From positions 1 through 64,000 of the forward strand of contig NZ_BOSH01000020.1 in assembly GCF_018403245.1 (NCBI RefSeq): a stretch of DNA of 64,000 bases, in the 5' to 3' direction. Below, one piece after another: positions 25,078-33,863 of the stretch. How positions within the stretch are numbered: the stretch's first letter is position 1; each line of letters begins with the position of its first letter. The notes beneath the pieces are model-generated. The model did not search any database. It worked only from the letters and a program-made list of their open reading frames with translations, and was not told the DNA's origin. The position numbers were made by a program, and so were the translations under genes. The stretch comes from Paenibacillus sp. J2TS4. Its GTDB lineage: Bacteria; Bacillota; Bacilli; Paenibacillales; NBRC-103111.

Positions 25078-28000
25078 ATGTTGGCGGGTCATCTTGTTCA
25101 ATATGGTCGACGCAATCGCAGGTCGTATGCACGTATTAATGAAGTGCTGGGTATTCCTAACCTGATTGAAATTCAACAAAAATCATATGAATGGTTTTTG
25201 GAGGAAGGCCTTCGGGAGATGTTTCAAGACATATCGCCAATTCAAGATTTCACAGGGAACTTGGTTCTGGAGTTTATCGACTATAGTTTGGGTGAACCCA
25301 AATATACGGTAGATGACGCCAAGGAGCGAGATGTCACTTATGCAGCTCCCCTTAGGGTTAAAGTCCGTTTGATCAACAAAGAAACGGGCGAGGTTAAGGA
25401 ACAGGAAGTATTCATGGGGGATTTCCCTCTGATGACCGATACAGGCACTTTTATTATTAACGGGGCGGAACGGGTAATCGTCAGTCAGTTGGTTCGCTCC
25501 CCCAGTGTCTATTTTAGTACGAAAGTGGATAAGAACGGCAAGACAACCTATACGGCCACGGTTATTCCTAACCGGGGGGCCTGGTTAGAGCTGGAAACCG
25601 ATGCCAAGGACATTATTTATGTGCGGATTGACAGGACTCGTAAAATTCCTGTCACCGTGCTGCTCAGAGCGCTTGGCTTTGGCACGGATGCCGAAATTCT
25701 GGATCTTCTCGGTGAAGACGAGTATGTCCGCAATACGCTGGACAAGGATAATACCGATTCGACCGAGAAGGCTCTGATCGAAATCTATGAAAGACTTCGT
25801 CCGGGCGAGCCTCCCACATTGGATAACGCCAAGAGTCTGCTCGTGGCCAGATTTTTTGATCCTAAAAGATATGATTTGGCTAACGTGGGCCGTTACAAAA
25901 TTAACAAAAAGCTTCATATTAAAAACCGTTTGTTTAATCAGCGCTTGGCGGAAACGCTGTTTGATCCGGAAACCGGGGAAATCATTGCGGAAACCGGGCA
26001 AATGCTGGACCGTCGTCTTCTCGATCAGATTCTTCCCTACCTGGAAGAAGGCGTTAATCTGAAGGAGTTTGCGGTTAGCAGCGGAGTAACGGAATCGGAC
26101 GAGATTCCACTGCAATGCATTGATGTATTCTCTCCCTATGAGGATGGCAAAGTCATTAAGGTCATTTCCAATGGGAATATCGATAAATTGGTCAAGCATA
26201 TCACTCCTGCCGATATTATTTCGTCGATCAACTATTTTATTAACTTGCTCCACGGAATCGGCAATACGGATGATATAGATCATTTGGGCAACAGACGTCT
26301 CCGCTCTGTAGGTGAATTGCTGCAGAATCAATTCCGCATCGGATTGTCGCGGATGGAGCGTGTTGTTCGCGAAAGAATGTCTATTCAGGACGCCAACGTC
26401 ATCACGCCGCAAGCGTTGATCAATATTCGCCCGGTTATTGCTTCCATCAAGGAGTTTTTCGGAAGCTCTCAGCTGTCCCAATTTATGGACCAGACCAATC
26501 CGCTCGCTGAGCTGACGCATAAGCGTCGTCTGTCCGCATTGGGGCCAGGCGGATTGACCAGGGAACGCGCTGGCTTGGATGTCCGGGACGTTCACCATTC
26601 CCACTATGGACGGATGTGTCCGATCGAGACACCAGAGGGCCCGAATATTGGGTTGATCAACTCGCTGTCCACGTTTGCCCGGATCAACGAATACGGCTTT
26701 ATTGAAGCTCCGTATCGTTGGGTCGATCCCAAGACGGGAATCGTAACAGATAAAATCGCCTACTTGACGGCTGACGAGGAAGATAACTATGTCATCGCTC
26801 AGGCTAACGCTGAGCTGGCTCCGGACGGAACGTTCGCGAGCGAGAACGTCATTATTCGTTACAAGGATGACATACTTACCCTTCCGCGCGACCGTGTCGA
26901 CTACATGGACGTTTCGCCCAAGCAGGTAGTTTCCGTGGCAACGGCTTTGATTCCGTTCCTTGAGAACGATGACTCAAACCGTGCGCTGATGGGATCTAAC
27001 ATGCAGCGGCAAGCCGTGCCACTGCTCGTTCCTAAATCTCCGCTTGTCGGGACCGGAATGGAGCATAAGGCGGCCAAAGATTCGGGAGTTTGCGTCGTTG
27101 CCAAGTATGACGGTGTTATTGAGAAAGCATCCGCTAATGAAATCTGGCTGCGTCGTCAGGAGACGATAGATGGCAAGAAAGTAAGTGGCGATCTGATTAA
27201 ATACAAGCTGCACAAGTTTTTGCGCTCTAACCAGGGAACCTGCATCAACCAACGTCCGCTTGTTAAACGCGGGGAGTTTGTCAAGGTAGGGGATGTTCTC
27301 GCAGATGGACCATCCACTGAGCAGGGCGAATTGGCCTTGGGCCGCAACGTCGTCGTTGCCTTCATGACTTGGGAAGGCTATAACTACGAGGATGCTATTC
27401 TGCTGAGCGAGAAGCTGGTTAAAGAGGACGTTTATACCTCCATCCACATCGAGGAGTATGAATCCGAAGCCCGGGATACGAAGCTCGGACCGGAGGAAAT
27501 TACTCGGGATATTCCTAACGTTGGAGAGGAAGCCCTGAAAAATCTGGATGAGCGCGGAATTATCCGGGTCGGTGCGGAAATCGGCGCCGGAGACATTCTG
27601 GTCGGTAAAGTCACCCCTAAAGGTGTTACCGAATTAACCGCTGAAGAACGTTTGCTGCACGCGATTTTTGGAGAGAAGGCCCGAGAGGTTAGGGACACCT
27701 CTCTGAGAGTGCCGCACGGGACCGATGGAATCGTTGTTGACGTTAAAGTCTTCACGCGCGAGAACGGTGACGAGCTGCCTCCTGGAGTTAACCAGCTGGT
27801 GCGCGTATATATCGCCCAGAAGCGGAAAATCTCCGAAGGGGACAAAATGGCCGGAAGACACGGGAACAAAGGGGTTGTCGCCCGTATTCTGCCGGAAGAG
27901 GATATGCCTTTCCTGCCGGATGGCACACCTGTGGAAGTTGTGCTTAATCCGCTTGGGGTTCCTTCCCGGATGAACATCGGTCAGGTTCTGGAGGTTCACC

Positions 28001-28617
28001 TTGGGATGGCCGCCAAGGCGCTTGGCATTCATACGGCGAGCCCTGTCTTCGATGGTGCGTCTGAGTATGACGTGTTCGACACGATGGAAGAAGCAGGCAT
28101 GCAGCGCAACGGGAAGACTGTTCTGTACGACGGGCGGACGGGAGAGCAGTTCGAACGCGAAGTCACCGTTGGCGTCATGTACATGATTAAGCTGGCGCAC
28201 ATGGTTGATGACAAAATCCACGCCCGTTCCACTGGTCCTTATTCGCTTGTTACCCAGCAGCCGCTCGGTGGTAAAGCGCAGTTCGGCGGACAGCGCTTCG
28301 GGGAGATGGAGGTATGGGCCTTGGAAGCCTACGGTGCTGCCTATACTCTGCAGGAGATCCTCACGGTCAAGTCCGACGACGTCGTCGGCCGGGTGAAGAC
28401 GTACGAGTCCATTGTCAAAGGGGAGAATGTTCCGGAGCCCGGAGTTCCTGAGTCGTTCAAGGTTCTCATTAAAGAACTGCAGAGTCTCGGGATGGACGTC
28501 AAGATTTTGACTGAGAACGAAGAAGAAATTGAAATGAAAGAAATAGATGATGAGGACGACGCTAACAACGACAAGCTGAACCTCAACCTGGAAGGCGCTG
28601 AACTGGGCGTAGAATAA
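25078..28617 (+). CDS. rpoB: DNA-directed RNA polymerase subunit beta
   Basis: The 1179-aa beta subunit is collinear with the B. subtilis protein: N-terminal lobes, the rifampicin region near 461-490 (SQLSQFMDQTNPLAE, THKRRLSALGPGG), the conserved GDKMAGRHGNKG, and a variable acidic C-terminal tail. The rifampicin-region residues look wild type (for example His481 and Ser486). ATG follows GAGGGGTGAAG. It is co-transcribed with rpoC 71 bp downstream. Confidence 0.98.
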   Translation: MLAGHLVQYGRRNRRSYARINEVLGIPNLIEIQQKSYEWFLEEGLREMFQDISPIQDFTGNLVLEFIDYSLGEPKYTVDDAKERDVTYAAPLRVKVRLINKETGEVKEQEVFMGDFPLMTDTGTFIINGAERVIVSQLVRSPSVYFSTKVDKNGKTTYTATVIPNRGAWLELETDAKDIIYVRIDRTRKIPVTVLLRALGFGTDAEILDLLGEDEYVRNTLDKDNTDSTEKALIEIYERLRPGEPPTLDNAKSLLVARFFDPKRYDLANVGRYKINKKLHIKNRLFNQRLAETLFDPETGEIIAETGQMLDRRLLDQILPYLEEGVNLKEFAVSSGVTESDEIPLQCIDVFSPYEDGKVIKVISNGNIDKLVKHITPADIISSINYFINLLHGIGNTDDIDHLGNRRLRSVGELLQNQFRIGLSRMERVVRERMSIQDANVITPQALINIRPVIASIKEFFGSSQLSQFMDQTNPLAELTHKRRLSALGPGGLTRERAGLDVRDVHHSHYGRMCPIETPEGPNIGLINSLSTFARINEYGFIEAPYRWVDPKTGIVTDKIAYLTADEEDNYVIAQANAELAPDGTFASENVIIRYKDDILTLPRDRVDYMDVSPKQVVSVATALIPFLENDDSNRALMGSNMQRQAVPLLVPKSPLVGTGMEHKAAKDSGVCVVAKYDGVIEKASANEIWLRRQETIDGKKVSGDLIKYKLHKFLRSNQGTCINQRPLVKRGEFVKVGDVLADGPSTEQGELALGRNVVVAFMTWEGYNYEDAILLSEKLVKEDVYTSIHIEEYESEARDTKLGPEEITRDIPNVGEEALKNLDERGIIRVGAEIGAGDILVGKVTPKGVTELTAEERLLHAIFGEKAREVRDTSLRVPHGTDGIVVDVKVFTRENGDELPPGVNQLVRVYIAQKRKISEGDKMAGRHGNKGVVARILPEEDMPFLPDGTPVEVVLNPLGVPSRMNIGQVLEVHLGMAAKALGIHTASPVFDGASEYDVFDTMEEAGMQRNGKTVLYDGRTGEQFEREVTVGVMYMIKLAHMVDDKIHARSTGPYSLVTQQPLGGKAQFGGQRFGEMEVWALEAYGAAYTLQEILTVKSDDVVGRVKTYESIVKGENVPEPGVPESFKVLIKELQSLGMDVKILTENEEEIEMKEIDDEDDANNDKLNLNLEGAELGVE

Positions 28618-28688
28618 GCCCGGTTCAGTACAGAACAGACGGAAGCGTGTTTTGAAGAGGAGAGTACATTTCTAAGGAGGGTTGCTCC

Positions 28689-31600
28689 TTGATCGACGTT
28701 AACAACTTTGAGTATATGAAGATCGGATTGGCATCGCCTGAGAAAATCCGTTCCTGGTCGCGCGGGGAAGTCAAGAAGCCGGAGACGATCAACTACAGAA
28801 CGCTAAAGCCTGAGAAAGAAGGGCTGTTCTGTGAAAAAATCTTTGGTCCGACCAAAGACTGGGAGTGTCATTGCGGGAAGTACAAGCGAGTTCGCTACAA
28901 AGGAGTCGTCTGTGACCGATGCGGCGTAGAGGTAACTCGCCAGAAGGTTCGCCGCGAACGGATGGGTCATATCGAATTGGCCGCTCCGGTTTCTCATATT
29001 TGGTATTTCAAAGGTATTCCCAGCCGAATGGGGCTGGCTTTGGATATGTCTCCGCGTTCCCTGGAGGAAGTCATCTATTTTGCTTCCTATGTCGTAACGG
29101 ATCCAGGCGATACGCCGTTGGAGAAGAAGCAGCTGCTTTCCGAGAAGGAATACCGCAGCTACCGTGAAAAATACGGGTATGCGTTCCAGGCCGGAATGGG
29201 TGCGGAAGCCATTAAAAGGCTGCTCCAGGACATAGACATTGACAAGGAGCTGGATTCTCTTAAAGAAGAGCTCAAAACCGCTCAAGGGCAGCGGAGAAAC
29301 CGTGCGATCAAGCGTCTCGAAGTCATTGAGGCGTTCCGGAATTCCAAGAACCTGCCAGAGTGGATGGTTCTTGATGTCCTGCCGGTCATTCCTCCGGAGC
29401 TCCGCCCGATGGTCCAATTGGACGGGGGCCGCTTTGCCACCTCTGACCTTAACGATTTGTATCGTCGTGTCATTAACCGGAACAATCGGCTTAAGCGTTT
29501 GTTAGATCTCGGCGCGCCCGATATTATCGTGCAGAATGAGAAGCGGATGCTGCAGGAAGCTGTCGATGCGCTTATCGATAATGGCCGTCGCGGCCGTCCT
29601 GTGACCGGTCCCGGCAATCGTCCGTTGAAATCTCTAAGCCATATGCTTAAAGGTAAGCAGGGCCGTTTCCGTCAGAACCTTCTCGGTAAGCGGGTTGACT
29701 ATTCCGGTCGTTCCGTTATCGTTGTCGGTCCGAGCCTGAAGATGTATCAGTGCGGGCTGCCTAAAGAAATGGCGTTGGAGCTGTTCAAGCCTTTTGTTAT
29801 GAAAGAGTTGGTTAACAAAGGTTTGGCCCACAACATCAAGAGTGCCAAGCGGAAAGTAGAACGAAGCAGTGCGGAGGTATGGGACGTACTGGAGGAAGTG
29901 ATTAAAGAGCATCCGGTATTGTTGAACCGTGCTCCTACGCTTCACAGACTCGGTATCCAGGCGTTCGAGCCGATTCTTGTCGAAGGACGCGCCATTAAGC
30001 TTCACCCTCTCGTTTGTACGGCCTATAATGCCGACTTTGACGGGGACCAGATGGCGGTGCACGTTCCTTTATCCGCAGAGGCTCAAGCGGAAGCCCGTCT
30101 ATTGATGCTGGCATCGGGTAACATTCTTAACCCGAAAGACGGCAAACCGGTCGTTACTCCTTCCCAGGACATGGTTCTAGGAAGCTTCTATTTGACGATG
30201 TCTAACCGGGAAGCCAATGGAACAGGGATGATTCTCGGGTCCGTAAAGGAAGCGATCTCGCTTTACCAGCGAGGAATCGCAGCCTTGCACGCCGTAGTGG
30301 CTATACCGGCTAAGGCGCTTAACAAAACATCATTTACCGAGCGGCAGCAGAATGCCGTACTGATCACTACGATCGGGAAAATTATTTTTAACGAAATCTT
30401 CCCGAGCGATTTCCCATATATTAACGAAGCGTCCAAGTCCAACTTGTTGAATGGAATTTCCGATGAATATTTCGTGTTTGACAAAGGAGCGGACATCCGG
30501 GAGCGCATCATGCAGGCTCCGGAGAAGATCGCCATCGGCAAAGAGTATCTTGGTGCTATTATTGCCGAGTGCTTCCGCCGTTATCACACAACGGAAACCT
30601 CGGTGATTCTGGACAAAATCAAGAGCCTTGGATTCGTCTACTCGACTCGTGCAGGGATTACTATTGCCGTAGCTGACGTTACCGTTCCGAAGGAAAAGGA
30701 TGAAATTATTAAAGCTTCGGAGGATAAGGTTCTTACCGTTACGAATCAATACCGCAGAGGTTTGATTACGGATGAAGAACGGTATGACCGCGTTATCGGT
30801 ATATGGAGTAAAGCTAAAGACGAAATTACCGATATTCTGATGAAGTCGCTGGATAAATTCAACTCCATCAACATGATGGTTGAATCCAAGGCGCGGGGGA
30901 ACAAATCCCAGATTACTCAGCTGGGCGGCATGCGTGGATTGATGGCGAACCCGTCCGGACGGATCATCGAGCTCCCTATCAAATCGAACTTCCGGGAAGG
31001 ACTAACCGTTCTGGAGTACTTTATCTCCACACACGGTGCCCGTAAAGGACTATCCGACACAGCTCTGCGTACGGCGGACTCCGGTTACTTGACCCGTCGT
31101 CTCGTCGATGTGGCCCAGGATGTTATTGTTCGTGAAGAAGATTGCGGAACCGATAAAGGTCTCATGGTCAGCAAAATTCAAGACGGTAAAGAAGTCATCG
31201 AGGATCTGTACGATCGGATCGAAGGCCGATATTCGTTCGAGACTATCCGCCATCCCGAAACCGGTGAAGTGATCGTTGGCCGCAATGAGATGATCGATGC
31301 TTCCATTGCCGAGCAAATCGTTCACGCCGGTGTAGAAAGGGTTCAAATTCGCTCTGTGCTGAGCTGTCGGGCTCGTCATGGGGTTTGTAAAAAATGCTAC
31401 GGACGCAACCTGGCCACGGGACAGTTCGTAGAAATCGGGGAAGCGGTCGGTATTATCGCCGCTCAATCGATTGGTGAGCCTGGAACGCAGCTGACGATGC
31501 GTACGTTCCATACCGGTGGAGTAGCCGGAGACGACATCACCCAAGGTTTGCCGCGTATTCAGGAGCTGTTTGAAGCGCGGAATCCTAAAGGACAGGCGAT

Positions 31601-32345
31601 TATCACCGAAGTCGATGGTGTAATTAAAGATATTCGCGAAGCCAAGGACCGTCGGGAGATCGAGGTTCAAGGGGAAGCGGAGACGAAGATTTATTCCGTC
31701 ACCTTCGGATCGCGTATTCGGGTATCCAAAGGTCAGCAGGTCGAAGCCGGGGATGAGCTGACAGACGGATCGATTGACCCTAAAGATATGCTGCGGATCA
31801 AGGGCATTCGCGGGGTTCAGAACTACATTCTGCAGGAAGTTCACCGCGTATATCGGAACCAGGGTGTTGAAATCAACGACAAGCATATCGAAGTTATGAT
31901 TCGTCAGATGCTGCGCAAAATCCGAATCGTAGATTCTGGAGATACGACTCTGCTGCCGGGTTCATTCGTGGATATCCACGAATATGAGGCAGCTAACCGG
32001 GAGGCGCTGCTGAACGGGCTCGAGCCCGCCGTGGCCAAACCCGTACTGCTCGGGATTACGAAAGCGTCTCTGGAGACGGATTCGTTCTTGTCTGCGGCAT
32101 CCTTCCAGGAGACGACCCGTGTTCTTACGGATGCGGCGATCAAAGGGAAGGTTGACCAACTGCTTGGACTTAAAGAGAACGTCATTATCGGTAAGCTGAT
32201 TCCTGCCGGAACAGGAATGGCCCGATATCGGAATATCCGGGTAATGGATCCCAATGCTCCGGTCGAGGAATTCTCTTCCGGGGAAGACCCCGAGAGCAAT
32301 ATGGATCCGGAAACCGGCAGTGAAGTCGCCTTGAGTCAGAATTAA
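28689..32345 (+). CDS. rpoC: DNA-directed RNA polymerase subunit beta'
   Basis: The 1218-aa beta' subunit contains the N-terminal zinc ribbon (CHCGKYKRVRYKGVVCDRCG), the catalytic NADFDGD that holds magnesium (about 449-455), the trigger-loop region, and a second zinc site (CRARHGVCKKCYGR). The start is TTG, after CTAAGGAGG. A 19-bp-stem terminator follows. Confidence 0.98.
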   Translation: MIDVNNFEYMKIGLASPEKIRSWSRGEVKKPETINYRTLKPEKEGLFCEKIFGPTKDWECHCGKYKRVRYKGVVCDRCGVEVTRQKVRRERMGHIELAAPVSHIWYFKGIPSRMGLALDMSPRSLEEVIYFASYVVTDPGDTPLEKKQLLSEKEYRSYREKYGYAFQAGMGAEAIKRLLQDIDIDKELDSLKEELKTAQGQRRNRAIKRLEVIEAFRNSKNLPEWMVLDVLPVIPPELRPMVQLDGGRFATSDLNDLYRRVINRNNRLKRLLDLGAPDIIVQNEKRMLQEAVDALIDNGRRGRPVTGPGNRPLKSLSHMLKGKQGRFRQNLLGKRVDYSGRSVIVVGPSLKMYQCGLPKEMALELFKPFVMKELVNKGLAHNIKSAKRKVERSSAEVWDVLEEVIKEHPVLLNRAPTLHRLGIQAFEPILVEGRAIKLHPLVCTAYNADFDGDQMAVHVPLSAEAQAEARLLMLASGNILNPKDGKPVVTPSQDMVLGSFYLTMSNREANGTGMILGSVKEAISLYQRGIAALHAVVAIPAKALNKTSFTERQQNAVLITTIGKIIFNEIFPSDFPYINEASKSNLLNGISDEYFVFDKGADIRERIMQAPEKIAIGKEYLGAIIAECFRRYHTTETSVILDKIKSLGFVYSTRAGITIAVADVTVPKEKDEIIKASEDKVLTVTNQYRRGLITDEERYDRVIGIWSKAKDEITDILMKSLDKFNSINMMVESKARGNKSQITQLGGMRGLMANPSGRIIELPIKSNFREGLTVLEYFISTHGARKGLSDTALRTADSGYLTRRLVDVAQDVIVREEDCGTDKGLMVSKIQDGKEVIEDLYDRIEGRYSFETIRHPETGEVIVGRNEMIDASIAEQIVHAGVERVQIRSVLSCRARHGVCKKCYGRNLATGQFVEIGEAVGIIAAQSIGEPGTQLTMRTFHTGGVAGDDITQGLPRIQELFEARNPKGQAIITEVDGVIKDIREAKDRREIEVQGEAETKIYSVTFGSRIRVSKGQQVEAGDELTDGSIDPKDMLRIKGIRGVQNYILQEVHRVYRNQGVEINDKHIEVMIRQMLRKIRIVDSGDTTLLPGSFVDIHEYEAANREALLNGLEPAVAKPVLLGITKASLETDSFLSAASFQETTRVLTDAAIKGKVDQLLGLKENVIIGKLIPAGTGMARYRNIRVMDPNAPVEEFSSGEDPESNMDPETGSEVALSQN

Positions 32346-32350
32346 CCATT

Positions 32351-32406
32351 TGTGTCAAGAAAGTTCATGAAAATACATGCATGAACTTTCTTGACACAGC
32401 TTTTTT
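32351..32406 (+). terminator. rpoBC terminator, 19-bp perfect stem
   Basis: TGTGTCAAGAAAGTTCATG (32351-32369) and its exact complement (32380-32398) enclose a 10-nt loop, then GC and six T. The right arm ends in TTGACA, which doubles as a promoter -35. Confidence 0.93.
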
Positions 32407-32419
32407 GAAATGATACTAT
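32391..32419 (+). promoter_or_regulatory. Promoter nested in rpoC terminator
   Basis: The terminator's right arm supplies TTGACA (32391-32396). TACTAT (32414-32419) follows at 17 bp and is preceded by TGA (extended -10). The transcript would start near 32426, 46 bp before the L7Ae-like gene. Confidence 0.7.
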
Positions 32420-32471
32420 ATCGGAGTGTGCCCAAATTGATCACCTGTGCTTTGGAGGATACGATTGAATC

Positions 32472-32726
32472 ATGTCTTATGATAAAGTCAAGCAGGCAAA
32501 TCACTTGAGCGTTGGCACCAAGCAGGTGACGAGGTTAGTGGAACTTGGCAAAGCGTCAGAGGTTTTTATTGCCAAAGATGCCGATCCTCGTATGACAACG
32601 AAAATGGTAAACCTCTGCAAAAAAATGGGGGTTAATGTAACTTACGTAGATTCTATGAAACAGCTTGGTAAAGCCTGTGGAATCGATGTAGGTGCTGCCA
32701 TGGCTGCAGTGGTGAATGAAGGCTAA
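32472..32726 (+). CDS. rplGB: L7Ae-like K-turn RNA-binding protein (YbxF)
   Basis: The 84-aa L7Ae/L30e/S12e-fold protein has the typical RGxxQV-like loop (VGTKQVTRLVELGKA) and AKDADP. B. subtilis YbxF binds kink-turn RNA. It precedes rpsL, as in Bacillus. It is sometimes annotated as a ribosomal L7Ae paralogue, but ribosome association is not certain. Confidence 0.9.
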   Translation: MSYDKVKQANHLSVGTKQVTRLVELGKASEVFIAKDADPRMTTKMVNLCKKMGVNVTYVDSMKQLGKACGIDVGAAMAAVVNEG

Positions 32727-32881
32727 ATATGTTTTTGTTAACGGGATGCACTATGAAGCGCCAGGATGTGGTTTCATACTGTACTTCTGTGGACAAAAAC
32801 TTTCCTGTGCTTTTTTATGATTCACCTGGATCTGTGGGCTTGCTGCAAATAGTAGAAAGCTATGGGAAGGAGGTGCGATGA

Positions 32882-33301
32882 ATGCCAACAATTAACCAAT
32901 TAGTGCGTAAAGGCCGCAAGGCGAAAGTATATACTTCGAAATCTCCGGCGCTGCACAAAGGGTTTAACGCCTTGAAAAGGGAAGAAACCGATCTGAACGC
33001 TCCTCAAAAGCGTGGGGTTTGTACTCGTGTAGGTACGATGACACCGAAGAAACCTAACTCAGCTCTTCGTAAATACGCTCGTGTACGTTTAACCAACCGT
33101 GTTGAGGTGACAGCCTATATTCCGGGAATCGGACACAACCTTCAAGAGCACAGTGTGGTTCTAGTGCGCGGCGGCAGGGTTAAAGACTTGCCGGGGGTAC
33201 GTTACCACATTGTTCGCGGAGCGTTGGATACAGCAGGTGTGAACAACCGGATGCAGGCTCGCTCCAAATATGGAACGAAGCGTCCTAAGGAGAAAAAATA
33301 A
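32882..33301 (+). CDS. rpsL: 30S ribosomal protein S12
   Basis: S12 monitors decoding at the A site. The 139-aa protein contains TPKKPNSALRK (about 54-64) and VKDLPGVRYH, with both lysines of the PKKP loop and the later Lys intact, so it reads as streptomycin-sensitive type. Ribosome binding site GGAAGGAGGTG. It leads rpsL-rpsG-fusA-tuf. Confidence 0.97.
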   Translation: MPTINQLVRKGRKAKVYTSKSPALHKGFNALKREETDLNAPQKRGVCTRVGTMTPKKPNSALRKYARVRLTNRVEVTAYIPGIGHNLQEHSVVLVRGGRVKDLPGVRYHIVRGALDTAGVNNRMQARSKYGTKRPKEKK

Positions 33302-33350
33302 TTCGGATATTTCGATATACGGATGAAGAATCGATGAAAGGGGGATAACT

Positions 33351-33821
33351 ATGCCACGTAAAGGCCCTGTAACACGCAGAGATGTTTTGCCGGATCCGAT
33401 TTACAACAGCAAGCTGGTTACTCGTTTGATCAACCGCATTATGATCGACGGTAAAAGAGGAACGGCTCAAAGAATTTTGTATGATGCCTTCAATTCGGTT
33501 CAGGAACGTACCGGGAAGGATGCTATGGAAGTATTTGAGCAAGCATTGAAGAACATCATGCCGGTGCTCGAGGTTAAAGCCCGCCGTGTCGGCGGTGCGA
33601 ACTATCAAGTACCTATTGAAGTAAGACCCGAGCGTCGTTCTACTCTCGGTATGCGCTGGTTGGTGCACTATTCTCGTCTGCGCGGTGAGAAAACGATGCA
33701 AGAAAGACTGGCTGCTGAAATTATTGACGCTAGCAATAACACTGGAGCTTCCGTTAAAAAGCGTGAAGATACGCACAAGATGGCCGAAGCTAACAAAGCT
33801 TTTGCTCACTACCGCTGGTAG
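33351..33821 (+). CDS. rpsG: 30S ribosomal protein S7
   Basis: S7 nucleates assembly of the 30S head and contacts E-site tRNA. The 156-aa protein starts PRKGPVTRRDVLPDP and ends HKMAEANKAFAHYRW, as in other Firmicutes. It lies between rpsL and fusA. Confidence 0.97.
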   Translation: MPRKGPVTRRDVLPDPIYNSKLVTRLINRIMIDGKRGTAQRILYDAFNSVQERTGKDAMEVFEQALKNIMPVLEVKARRVGGANYQVPIEVRPERRSTLGMRWLVHYSRLRGEKTMQERLAAEIIDASNNTGASVKKREDTHKMAEANKAFAHYRW

Positions 33822-33863
33822 AATTTCAATTTATGCAGCACATTAGAAAGGAGACGAAAAACT

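Noticed and set aside
25585..26604. 339-residue open frame antisense to rpoB
   Set aside because: Shadow of rpoB with low-complexity composition and no start signals.
31050..31886. 278-residue open frame antisense to rpoC
   Set aside because: Lies wholly inside rpoC and has no start signals.
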